From Bacteroidota bacterium (GTDB lineage Bacteria; Bacteroidota; Bacteroidia; Flavobacteriales; Flavobacteriaceae), in contig JAHZIZ010000259.1 of the NCBI GenBank assembly GCA_022601215.1, positions 1 to 11,464 on the forward strand: DNA of 11,464 bases, given 5' to 3'. Both the position numbers and the translations under genes were made by a program. Below are positions 1 through 6,676 of this stretch, in pieces. How positions within the stretch are numbered: the stretch's first letter is position 1; each line of letters opens with the position of its first letter. The notes beneath the pieces were generated by a model, which was not told where the DNA came from, searched no databases, and saw only the letters and a program-made list of their open reading frames with translations.

Positions 1-122
1 CCGATTTAGATCTTAGTGAGAAGGGATTTTATGGGATGTCATTTATGCTTAGTCTTTTCTCCGCGGTGGCAGTACAAAAGAATACACGGGATATTCAATT
101 TTTAGATCGACAAAAGAAATAA
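1..122 (+). CDS. YiaA/B two-helix domain membrane protein, C-terminal part (5' end outside window)
   Basis: Reading from base 3, an open frame gives about 39 residues and stops at TAA 120-122. The visible tail contains [20 protein letters not shown] followed by VQKNTRD. I recognise this as the second half of the YiaA/YiaB two-helix inner-membrane domain (a short hydrophobic hairpin with the conserved KGFY...F.L.LF..V.VQKN.RD pattern). The function of this family is not known. The hydrophobic stretch [14 protein letters not shown] would be the last membrane helix, and the charged tail [10 protein letters not shown] would follow it at the membrane surface. The start lies to the left of the window. 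It converges on the MFS gene and is followed by two hairpins. Recognition rests on the conserved tail only, since more than half of the gene is missing. Confidence 0.8.
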   Translation, partial: DLDLSEKGFYGMSFMLSLFSAVAVQKNTRDIQFLDRQKK

Positions 123-129
123 ATAGTGC

Positions 130-163
130 AAAACAGGTATCTGCTTAGGTAGGTACCTGTTTT
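130..163. terminator. Inverted repeat between convergent genes, possible terminator of the MFS gene
   Basis: AAAACAGGTA (130-139) is exactly complementary to TACCTGTTTT (154-163), with a 14-nt loop. It lies just after the YiaA/B stop and downstream of the MFS stop on the other strand. The outer part of the stem supplies a short U run in either direction, so it could stop - strand transcripts coming from the MFS gene. No long U tract follows it on either strand, so strength is uncertain. Confidence 0.5.
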
Positions 164-172
164 GATGAGGAG

Positions 173-209
173 CCCCGTCTTGTTGAGACGGGGTTTTATA
201 TGTTTTTTT
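173..209 (+). terminator. Rho-independent terminator of the YiaA/B gene
   Basis: CCCCGTCT (173-180) pairs perfectly with AGACGGGG (186-193) around a 5-nt loop. It is followed on the + strand by TTTTATATG and then a run of seven T. This is a strong GC-rich intrinsic terminator oriented for the + strand gene that ends at 122. Confidence 0.85.
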
Positions 210-221
210 GTAGATGATGGT

Positions 222-1403
222 TTAAGGTGATTTGGTTTTAATCGAACTCCAAATTCCAATAATAGGCCCCAATGCAAGAAACATAAACAGGTAGTGATAA
301 GAGAGGTGTTCCTTTAGTAAATTCAAAAGTTGAATACTAATAATAGAGAAAGCAAACCCTATTGCAGTGACAAAGGTAAGAGCCGTTCCTTTGGTTTCTG
401 GCTTCGTGTTTTGCGCTACTAGTGCTGAGAATAACGGTGAATCGGCGATGACGACCATGCCCCAAAAAAACAAAAATATTAGGAGTAGCTCTGTACTATT
501 TTGAAGCAATATTATGGGAGATATTAGACAACAAAGACAAGAAAAGAACAAAGCGGTTCGGGCTACTTTTTGGTTTCCGTATTTCTGTGATAAGAGCCCT
601 GCTAACACGCAGGATATACTACCAATCCCAATAATTCCAAACGACAGTGCTGGAACCTGATAATGAGTTGTCTCAAATTGCGCTAAATGATTGGATAGTA
701 TCCATGGTACAAAGGCCCAAAAGGCATATAGCTCCCACATATGTCCAAAGTAACCAATCGCTGCTTTTTTAAAAGTTCGGTTTTTAAAAGAACTCTTAAT
801 GGCACTCGGGTTAATTTTAATACTCGGTTTTCTGTAAGGACCATCTGCTACGGTTAAAAATAATATCATTCCCCCCAAAGCTGCCATGGATGAGGTCAAC
901 CAAATGACCTGCTTCCAGGACGCTGCAATACTTACTTCCTTTATAGCATGGGGTAATGCAGTGCCCAATACCAAGGCTCCTACTAGGAATGCCAAGGACT
1001 TACCAAGACCTTTTTCGTAATAATCAGCCGCGATTTTCATCCCTACTGGATAGATTCCTGCTAGGAAAAAGCCGGTAAAGAAGCGCAGAACTACCAAACT
1101 TATAAGCGTATTGGCTTCTAATAGTACTCCAAGATTACACAGAGCACCGAAAAAGGCGCTTACTAAGAAAACCTTAGAAGGAGAGAAACGATCAACAATA
1201 GCCAAGAATGCGAAAAGTAAGGTTCCTGTTATAAATCCCAACTGTACGCTCGCAGTGAGATGTCCAAGTGCTGATTCTTCTAGTTGAAACTCATCAATTA
1301 GTTCTGGCATGACTCCATTGCTAGCGAACCATAAGGAGGTACAGCAAAATTGAGCAAGAACAATAATAATAAGAACAAGGGTTCGGTTTTGGATCGAAAA
1401 CAT
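222..1403 (-). CDS. MFS family transporter, substrate unknown
   Basis: The product is a 393-residue polytopic inner-membrane protein, the usual length for the major facilitator superfamily, with about 12 hydrophobic helices. The first helix is at about 8-27. The loop between helices 2 and 3 (about 69-80, IVDRFSPSKVF) is a degenerate MFS motif A. Helix 4 starts at RFFTGFFLAG and runs into IYPVGMKIAADYY (about 107-129). A central charged loop at about 185-215 separates the two six-helix halves. The helix-4 sequence resembles a set of uncharacterised MFS proteins common in Bacteroidota. I see nothing that fixes the substrate or the direction of transport. There is no Shine-Dalgarno sequence before the ATG. 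A weak -7-like box, TAGTTTAG (complement of 1408-1415), sits between the start and the terminator of the upstream metalloprotease gene, so it probably has its own promoter. Confidence 0.85.
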   Translation of the reverse strand: MFSIQNRTLVLIIIVLAQFCCTSLWFASNGVMPELIDEFQLEESALGHLTASVQLGFITGTLLFAFLAIVDRFSPSKVFLVSAFFGALCNLGVLLEANTLISLVVLRFFTGFFLAGIYPVGMKIAADYYEKGLGKSLAFLVGALVLGTALPHAIKEVSIAASWKQVIWLTSSMAALGGMILFLTVADGPYRKPSIKINPSAIKSSFKNRTFKKAAIGYFGHMWELYAFWAFVPWILSNHLAQFETTHYQVPALSFGIIGIGSISCVLAGLLSQKYGNQKVARTALFFSCLCCLISPIILLQNSTELLLIFLFFWGMVVIADSPLFSALVAQNTKPETKGTALTFVTAIGFAFSIISIQLLNLLKEHLSYHYLFMFLALGPIIGIWSSIKTKSP

Positions 1404-1437
1404 TGTTCTAAACTAATCAAAAAAGACGATAATAAGT

Positions 1438-1467
1438 AAAAAAAGACCTGCTATATAGCAGGTCTTT
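1438..1467 (-). terminator. Rho-independent terminator of the M43 protease gene
   Basis: Bases 1442-1467 form a perfect 26-bp palindrome whose arm is AAAGACCTGCTAT. On the - strand the stem is followed by seven T (complement of 1438-1444). It lies 27 bp downstream of the metalloprotease stop and just upstream of the MFS start, so it separates the two transcription units. Confidence 0.88.
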
Positions 1468-1494
1468 CGTTAACAAAACTTAATTTATAAAAGC

Positions 1495-2454
1495 TTAGTT
1501 GCCCATGGCTTCTCTAAATCCTCCTGGAGCGAAAACCGTTGACATTCTTGCTTTCTGACCTTCGGTAAACATATGCATACAAACATCGTTTGTGTAATCC
1601 ATAAAGTTCATTGTCATGTCATTAGAACCACAGTGTACCGTTGGGTAAGAAGGGCATCCACCATTAGATCTGTCCGATACTGGTGTGTCTGCTACAAAAT
1701 CATCAACACTACAACCTCCATCTCCCCAGATGTGACGAAGGTTTGCCCAGTGACCTACTTCGTGAGTCGCTGTTCTATCTGTACTACCTACAAAGTTAGC
1801 TCCTAAAACTATTCCATCTGTGGCCCAGTTTCCTCCTGGGAATTGCGCATACCCTAAAATTTGCCCACCTTGGTATGGCATATAGTTTACAATCCAGATG
1901 TTTAAAAATTCTTGTGGATTTACAACATCGCTTCCTCCTTTGTTAGAAAACTTCATGTCGTCATTTGGTCTCCAACGACGTTTCTTACTATTCTGTACGC
2001 GAATTACATCTTGAAGCACAAAAGAGATACCTACATTTGCCTCCACTCCTTGAAACTCTGATGGAATCCCGGCTCTTCCTGGATTATTTAGGTTGAAATC
2101 CTCGTTTAAGGCATCAATTTGTCCTTCTAATACAGATAAGGGTAAGTTTTCACTGTTAGTTCTGTAGATGACATGATATACTACAGGAATCTCAACATTA
2201 ATGGTTAGGGACCCTTTTGGAGCTTCTGCGATTGCCTTTTGAGTAAATCGTTCAATGGCATCATAGCTATCCTGGAGCGATGGGTTGTTCTGAATGCTTT
2301 CGGCTTGTCTGCCCATTGTGCCACATTGTTCATGGTACGCTTTGTCTAGTTCCTGCACTAGATCTGTTGTTACAATCGATTCTTCGTTGCCTTCTTTCTC
2401 ACAAGCGGTAAATACCATAGCCAATACAGCTATTCCTACAAATAATTTTTTCAT
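1495..2454 (-). CDS. M43-family (pappalysin/cytophagalysin-like) zinc metalloprotease, lipoprotein
   Basis: The product is a 319-residue secreted endopeptidase. The N-terminus is a type II signal peptide with the lipobox FTAC and lipidated Cys18. The residues after it (CEKEGNEE) are acidic with one Lys, which resembles the Bacteroidota lipoprotein export signal and suggests surface display (inference). The catalytic metzincin motif is HEVGHWANLRH at 231-241: His231, His235 and His241 should bind zinc and Glu232 is the general base. Asn replaces the more usual Gly at the eighth position. RHIWGD...C...D and VADTP follow, as in M43B members. NFMDY at 283-287 is the Met-turn with Met285. The propeptide-like region contains CGT with Cys44, a possible cysteine switch that keeps the zymogen inactive. 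There is no T9SS sorting domain. A strong terminator follows. Upstream only a weak -7-like box is visible (TACATTTC, complement of 2485-2492). Substrates cannot be inferred. Confidence 0.9.
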   Translation of the reverse strand: MKKLFVGIAVLAMVFTACEKEGNEESIVTTDLVQELDKAYHEQCGTMGRQAESIQNNPSLQDSYDAIERFTQKAIAEAPKGSLTINVEIPVVYHVIYRTNSENLPLSVLEGQIDALNEDFNLNNPGRAGIPSEFQGVEANVGISFVLQDVIRVQNSKKRRWRPNDDMKFSNKGGSDVVNPQEFLNIWIVNYMPYQGGQILGYAQFPGGNWATDGIVLGANFVGSTDRTATHEVGHWANLRHIWGDGGCSVDDFVADTPVSDRSNGGCPSYPTVHCGSNDMTMNFMDYTNDVCMHMFTEGQKARMSTVFAPGGFREAMGN

Positions 2455-2604
2455 AATAGTTTAGTTTGTTAATAATAATTTGGTGAAATGTATAAAATTT
2501 AAAGAAAATTTTAACAGTTATTTTCAGAAATTATTAACATTGTCTAATGAACCTGTATTTAATCGAGGGCTGTGTAGGAAAAAATTGCATTAGCATTGTA
2601 GGAT

Positions 2605-2635
2605 AAAAAAAGGCCCGCCAATTTAGCGAGCCTTT
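2605..2635 (-). terminator. Rho-independent terminator of the DUF805 gene
   Basis: On the - strand AAAGGCTCGC pairs with GCGGGCCTTT (stem at 2626-2635 and 2609-2618, 7-nt loop), followed by a T run from the complement of 2605-2611. The one non-Watson-Crick pair is G-U on the - strand but C-A on the + strand, so the structure is made for the - strand, about 20 bp after the DUF805 stop. Confidence 0.85.
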
Positions 2636-2655
2636 TGTTTTCTTGAATTCAAATC

Positions 2656-3120
2656 CTATTCTGTTCCTATCTGACTTATCTCGTCTGAATTGCTTGATAT
2701 CTTAGGGTCTTGACCATATTGATTGGTTCCAGAATCTCCATTTGAGCAATAAAATACTAATAATACAATACCACCAATGTAGCTAACTAAAGGAATTACC
2801 CCTAGTAGATACCACCAGCCAGACTTATTGGTGTCATGTAAACGTCTAACGGCTACGGCAATACTAGGTATTAAAAGTGCCAATGCTATTAACAAGAGAA
2901 GTCCAAGTCCTATATAAAAGATTGGAGAATCCTCACCAGCTCCCCCACCCACGAATCCAATAAGGAATGCTAATGGAACAACAATAATAATATTCAGAAG
3001 GGTGTAATACCAATACTCTGATCTTCTCGCTCTTCCCTCGAAATTTGCATAGTTTTTAAAAACTACTTTCTTCCACCAATCTACCATATTGTAGTCGGCT
3101 TCTTGTTTTTCAATAATCAT
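2656..3120 (-). CDS. DUF805 family inner-membrane protein
   Basis: The product is 154 residues with the DUF805 signature. WWKKVVFKNYANFEGRARRS (15-34) is followed by EYW. Hydrophobic segments are at about 39-59 and 67-90, RRLHDTNKSGWW is at 92-103, one or two more helices are at about 104-125, and the tail contains GTNQYGQDP. Proteins of this domain (the YhaH type) are small inner-membrane proteins of unknown function. The GRARRSEYW and RRLHD motifs are its hallmark. The start at 3120 is used because the ORF begins there. Met12, directly before VDWWKKV, is also possible and would remove an unusual polar leader (MIIEKQEADYN) that is not part of the domain. The gene has its own terminator and a candidate promoter, so it seems to be transcribed alone. 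Confidence 0.85.
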   Translation of the reverse strand: MIIEKQEADYNMVDWWKKVVFKNYANFEGRARRSEYWYYTLLNIIIVVPLAFLIGFVGGGAGEDSPIFYIGLGLLLLIALALLIPSIAVAVRRLHDTNKSGWWYLLGVIPLVSYIGGIVLLVFYCSNGDSGTNQYGQDPKISSNSDEISQIGTE

Positions 3121-3165
3121 GTGGTTAATTTTTTACGTTGATTGGGTTAATAAATTTATTGGAAA

Positions 3166-3194
3166 TAAATATACTCGAAATATTTTTCACCCAA
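3166..3194 (-). promoter_or_regulatory. Candidate Bacteroidota-type promoter of the DUF805 gene
   Basis: On the - strand a TTG (complement of 3192-3194) is followed after 18 nt by TATATTTA (complement of 3166-3173), one base away from the TAnnTTTG -7 consensus. Transcription would start about 35-40 nt before the ATG at 3120. The -33 element touches the U tract of the upstream M36 terminator. Confidence 0.4.
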
Positions 3195-3195
3195 T

Positions 3196-3228
3196 AAAAA
3201 AGGAATCGTATCCTTACGATTCCTTTTT
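3196..3228 (-). terminator. Rho-independent terminator of the M36 protease gene
   Basis: AAAAAGGAATCGTA (3197-3210) pairs perfectly over 14 bp with TACGATTCCTTTTT (3215-3228) around the 4-nt loop TCCT. Six T follow on the - strand (complement of 3196-3201). It is placed 28 bp after the M36 stop. The A/T flanks are symmetrical, so it may also act in the other direction. Confidence 0.88.
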
Positions 3229-3256
3229 CTAATCACAAAACTAGGATTAATGGATC

Positions 3257-5389
3257 TTACTCCTTTACAAGCTTAAGTGTTTGATTATATCCTTGTATTC
3301 TAATTAAATAGATTCCTTTAGGAAATAAAGAAACATCAATACTGTTTTGCTCGCTACTTAATGGTTGTTCCTTAACTTTTTGTCCAAGTAGGTTGTAAAT
3401 TTCAATTTGTTCCTCGCCAATAAGATTGACTATGGTGATTGTCTCACTTGCAGGATTCGGATAAAATGAAATTTTATTTATAACGTCATTGTCAATGATA
3501 TCCAAAATTTCACACTCAGGAGCAGTACCTATCGCAGGATTGTTAATTGCACAAGCCGGAGTTTCAGAGAAAGATGCTGTGATATCTATTGTAGTTCCAT
3601 CCGCAGGTAAAATAACACCTATAAATGTGTGAGGTGAAGTTAAACCAGTTACAGAGATAGACGCCGTGGCATCACCGCTCAAGTTTAGAGTTCCATTGGT
3701 CGGTGCATTTTCAAAGGTGATTGTAATATCGGCAGTTGAGAAATCGTCCGAAGCATCTGATGGAGTACCATTGTCGTCACATCCCGATAGATTCTCCATG
3801 GTCATTTCAGGAATAGTACAGGCAGTAGGGTCGCAATCAAATACGGGTAGTGTATATCCTCTTGCTTCAAATCTATCCGTGAAAACCGCGATATCATCAC
3901 AGGTGTATCCCATGTCGATTGCGGCTTGTCGAACAGCAATGGCTGCGTCTTGTTGCCCCGTATTATTATTTGTCATGGCAAGACCTTCTAACACTGCCGC
4001 GTCTGTTTTATCACGTCCTATTATTTCCCAAATTTCTAAAAGGACCGTTGCCCAAATTTGACCGTCCGTGTGTATACTTCCTGTGAGACCACCCGGATAC
4101 GTTGCTCCGTAATTTGTAACACGCCCAGGCCAAAATGGATTATGCCCGTCCCAACCGAATACGTAATAATAAGATGGATCTGTATCGGCCCAATGGCCTA
4201 AACTGCGTTTATAGGAGTTAGCCCAGTAATCTCCTGTGCCTTCGCTTAGACCGTCTACCTGAGATAAGGATCCATTGGTCACCCAGTCATGGAGGCCATG
4301 ACCGAGTTCGTGCAGTATAACATCTGCGTCTTCTCCATCATCAACACCACCTTCACCAAAATTTAAACTTCCGCCTCCATAAGAGGAGTTGTCGGCTCCG
4401 TTGAAACCATGGGGATCATATCTTATAACACCACCATTATAAAGTGACTGTAAAGGAATTCCTAATTCATCATTGATGTAACGCATGCTTTTATCTATAT
4501 GATAATAGCAGTTTGCAGCTTCAAACCCCTGTTCTTGCCTATCAAAAACAAAATCTGGGTTATCTTGTTGAAATAAGCCTGTTGAGGGAGCTTGTAATTC
4601 AGCAATTTCTACATAAGGTCCACTTAGGGTATATAAGGTGCCGTCAAAATTAATTTCTGGTAGAATTACAGCCACTCTGGCCGCATCAAGATCTGCATTG
4701 GTTGCGTCGTTGTTGTCGGAATAGTTTCCTCCATACGTGTTTGTTGTTACTGTTAATGGGTCAGTATCAAAAACCATGGCAGTGCCATCAACCAGCATAG
4801 AGATATTTGGTCTTTGGTTAACTTTATTTTTCTTTGAAGGTTTTGTTGGATTTGCAGGCTTGTGGTATATGGCGATGTCTCTAGTGCTTAAAATTTCCCC
4901 GCTTTTAGCATCTACTATTGTTTCCCAATAACCATTTAGAAATTCCGAAATTGTTGTAATACGATATACTAGTCGAGATTCACCACGGTGATTGTATACA
5001 TAGAGTTTTATTTCTCGTTGAGTGATAGCGCCTGTAATATTAAGAGCATTAGCTGCTTTGACCATCGCTTGGTCTTTCGTTAAAATAGGAGTTGTATCTA
5101 TTCTAGTTATTGCATTGTTAATGTTATTAGCGTGAAAACTTACAACATTGTTCTTAGATACATGTACTGCTATTGAAGAATCAAAGATTTCTATCCCGTT
5201 CATAGTATGGTAGAATCTAAAAGTTTCTCCAGCGGGACCTCTTCGGCTAAACGTCATATTGAGACTCTGACCTTCTCCGAATAAGGGAATATTTTCGGAG
5301 ATCCATTGCGTGGCTATTTGTTGTTTATTGTTTTGGGTGAAACCGATTTGCGAAATCAGTATAAAAAATAGGAGTGTATATATTTTCAT
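3257..5389 (-). CDS. M36 fungalysin-like secreted zinc metalloprotease with T9SS sorting domain
   Basis: The product is 710 residues from the chosen start. Order: signal peptide 1-19 (MKIYTLLFFILISQIGFTQ); FTP/PepSY-type propeptide about 25-175 (inhibitory and chaperone region of thermolysin-like proteases); catalytic domain about 200-515; a Cys-containing beta region about 525-630 with CDDNGTPSDASDDF; type A T9SS C-terminal sorting domain about 638-710 (SFYPNPASETITI, then IEIYNLLGQKV, SLFPKGIYLIRI and LKLVKE). The zinc site is HELGH 360-364 (His360, Glu361, His364), with Glu383 in GLSEGTGDYW as the probable third ligand. This is the spacing expected for a gluzincin. His440 in SIHTDGQIW is a likely catalytic-site His. 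The enzyme should be exported by Sec, then T9SS, and released or anchored at the surface to digest protein. The frame is open for 15 more codons to 5434. I prefer 5389 because it gives a clean signal peptide and leaves room for an upstream promoter-like box. Confidence 0.92.
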   Translation of the reverse strand: MKIYTLLFFILISQIGFTQNNKQQIATQWISENIPLFGEGQSLNMTFSRRGPAGETFRFYHTMNGIEIFDSSIAVHVSKNNVVSFHANNINNAITRIDTTPILTKDQAMVKAANALNITGAITQREIKLYVYNHRGESRLVYRITTISEFLNGYWETIVDAKSGEILSTRDIAIYHKPANPTKPSKKNKVNQRPNISMLVDGTAMVFDTDPLTVTTNTYGGNYSDNNDATNADLDAARVAVILPEINFDGTLYTLSGPYVEIAELQAPSTGLFQQDNPDFVFDRQEQGFEAANCYYHIDKSMRYINDELGIPLQSLYNGGVIRYDPHGFNGADNSSYGGGSLNFGEGGVDDGEDADVILHELGHGLHDWVTNGSLSQVDGLSEGTGDYWANSYKRSLGHWADTDPSYYYVFGWDGHNPFWPGRVTNYGATYPGGLTGSIHTDGQIWATVLLEIWEIIGRDKTDAAVLEGLAMTNNNTGQQDAAIAVRQAAIDMGYTCDDIAVFTDRFEARGYTLPVFDCDPTACTIPEMTMENLSGCDDNGTPSDASDDFSTADITITFENAPTNGTLNLSGDATASISVTGLTSPHTFIGVILPADGTTIDITASFSETPACAINNPAIGTAPECEILDIIDNDVINKISFYPNPASETITIVNLIGEEQIEIYNLLGQKVKEQPLSSEQNSIDVSLFPKGIYLIRIQGYNQTLKLVKE

Positions 5390-5408
5390 TGTTTGGGTTT
5401 GAATGACG

Positions 5409-5434
5409 TAAATATATGGAGCTATTGAAACCAA
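5409..5434 (-). promoter_or_regulatory. Possible promoter of the M36 protease gene
   Basis: TATATTTA (complement of 5409-5416), the same -7-like octamer as before the DUF805 gene, lies about 20 nt upstream of the start at 5389. A TTG (complement of 5432-5434) is 15 nt upstream of it, somewhat closer than the usual spacing. The match is weak. Confidence 0.25.
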
Positions 5435-5520
5435 AAAATAGGTTGTGAGGTTAATGTGAGAATTCGTTGCGTAGGTAATGAGGTTATATTGAGACGATAG
5501 CCTAAGAATGAGGAATTAAG

Positions 5521-5544
5521 AAAAAGAGGGATGTTTTACTCCCT
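5521..5544 (-). terminator. Weak candidate terminator of the 249-aa surface protein gene
   Basis: On the - strand AGGGA (complement of 5540-5544) pairs with TCCCT (complement of 5527-5531) around an 8-nt loop and is followed by CTTTTT. The stem has only 5 bp but it is correctly placed, about 35 bp after the stop at 5580. Confidence 0.4.
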
Positions 5545-5579
5545 ATGAGTGGATTATTATTCGATACAATAGCTATGCG

Positions 5580-6329
5580 TTAATGGGTTACTGATAGGGT
5601 TAAGTGGTGGTGATTTGCTTCCGTGGCGGCATTTATTTGTAGTTGAGGTGTGCCAGAAAAAGTGAGTATTGGATCTACAAAAGCTTGAACCTTTAGCGTA
5701 TAAGTTTGACCAATAGTTAATCCAGAAATGGGTTTTGTAAAGCTTAGACTCCATGCTGCAGAGACAACGCCGTATACATCATCAAAAGTTGTTAATTTTT
5801 CGTGAGTACCACCAATTACAGCTCCAGAATCTACATTGACAACTTGAAAATCGCCTATACCAGCAGCCAATTCAGGACTAGCTCCTCCAGACCCTGAGAG
5901 TGTAATTAAGGCAGAAACCGTTTGAGCAACAAAAGTGAGAGTCATGGTTGGAACATCCGTATAGCCTCCAGCGCCTAAGCTATAGTCTGCAGCTAATGAA
6001 ACGCTGTCAAAAGAGGGTTGATCAACGTCGACACGTATCCATTTCGTGCCATCGTTATAATATAATCCAGGGGTAACATCATTTATTGTTACCGTATTAT
6101 AAACAATCATTCCATTCACATGAGCCGACAATGGCGATGAATCGGTTAAAGATGAAAGCACAAGTCTTGGTAAGAGGAGTCCTCCCGCTGTTGAACTAGC
6201 GTCAATATCCAGCAACGAATTTGGATTTGGATTGGTAGTTCCAATTCCAACCTGAGCAAAGGTTGTTGAAAAAATTAGCATATAGAAGAATGTTTGAACT
6301 ATTCTTAAAGACTGTAATTTTAATTTCAT
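5580..6329 (-). CDS. Secreted surface protein with VGIGT/GLLLPR module, function unknown
   Basis: The product is 249 residues. Residues 1-25 are a signal peptide ending STTFA before Q26. Residues 27-100 hold a module seen in many Bacteroidota surface proteins and resembling phage tail-fibre stalks: VGIGTTNP, SLLDIDAS, GLLLPRLVL, NGMIVYNT, then GLYYNDGTKWIRV. In related proteins this part looks like a repeat-free adaptor or stalk, and its exact role is not known. Residues 105-249 are rich in Thr, Ser, Val and Gly, with no Cys. They look all-beta (for example TMTLTFVAQTVSALITLSGS and QTYTLKVQAF) and end with a His cluster (NHHHLTLSVTH). I do not recognise this half. It has no T9SS sorting domain, no lipobox and no C-terminal anchor, so how it crosses or attaches to the outer membrane is open. 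It sits alone between lysS and the M36 protease. Confidence 0.75.
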   Translation of the reverse strand: MKLKLQSLRIVQTFFYMLIFSTTFAQVGIGTTNPNPNSLLDIDASSTAGGLLLPRLVLSSLTDSSPLSAHVNGMIVYNTVTINDVTPGLYYNDGTKWIRVDVDQPSFDSVSLAADYSLGAGGYTDVPTMTLTFVAQTVSALITLSGSGGASPELAAGIGDFQVVNVDSGAVIGGTHEKLTTFDDVYGVVSAAWSLSFTKPISGLTIGQTYTLKVQAFVDPILTFSGTPQLQINAATEANHHHLTLSVTH

Positions 6330-6622
6330 AACTATATTTTTTGAATGAACTATTGGCAGCGTTTTTATCTTGGGATGAGAATCAATTCAGCCGACGCTTA
6401 ATTTTTTAAATCCATCTCGACAAAAGGCATATTAGTTCGACGAAATTCATAATTATTCTATGATGTAGATCAAATTTTCGGTGGACGGTACGAATGTATA
6501 GTTGAAAGAATTATAAATGTCGATGAGTTGTATATAACACCGATTTATAAAAAGAAACTAATGGCCAATCTTCAGTTTGATTGGATGGTCTAGTAGCGGC
6601 TTATTATGATTGAGCTGAGCAC
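6330..6622. other. Long intergenic region upstream of the surface protein gene
   Basis: This stretch has no gene I can support on either strand. It is the 5' region of the surface protein gene (start 6329) and begins after the lysS terminator. I see no good TAnnTTTG box close to the start. A 6-bp inverted repeat, CCAATC (6565-6570) with GATTGG (6579-6584), has an 8-nt loop but no U tract. The region is long compared with the other gaps here (about 70-200 bp), which leaves room for regulation or a small RNA, but nothing in the bases proves either. Confidence 0.4.
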
Positions 6623-6653
6623 AAAAAAAGGACTTACTATTAAGTAAATCCTT
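6623..6653 (-). terminator. Rho-independent terminator of lysS
   Basis: On the - strand AAGGATTTACT (complement of 6643-6653) pairs with AGTAAGTCCTT (complement of 6628-6638) over 11 bp with one G-U pair and a 4-nt loop, followed by seven T (complement of 6623-6629). It is located about 25 bp after the lysS stop. Confidence 0.88.
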
Positions 6654-6676
6654 CTTATACTATATGTGAGTTGTTC

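Noticed and set aside
1573..1806. 77-aa open frame on the + strand
   Set aside because: It is antisense to the zinc-binding region of the M43 protease and shows no domain.
3666..4061. 131-aa open frame on the + strand
   Set aside because: It lies inside and antisense to the M36 protease gene, whose domains and sorting signal are clear.
5390..5434. M36 protease start at 5434
   Set aside because: It adds 15 residues in front of a complete signal peptide and covers the promoter-like region.
5580..5615. His-rich end NHHHLTLSVTH as a metal site or catalytic motif
   Set aside because: There is no HExxH spacing or other known metal-binding pattern, and the few clustered His residues at a C-terminus are not enough.
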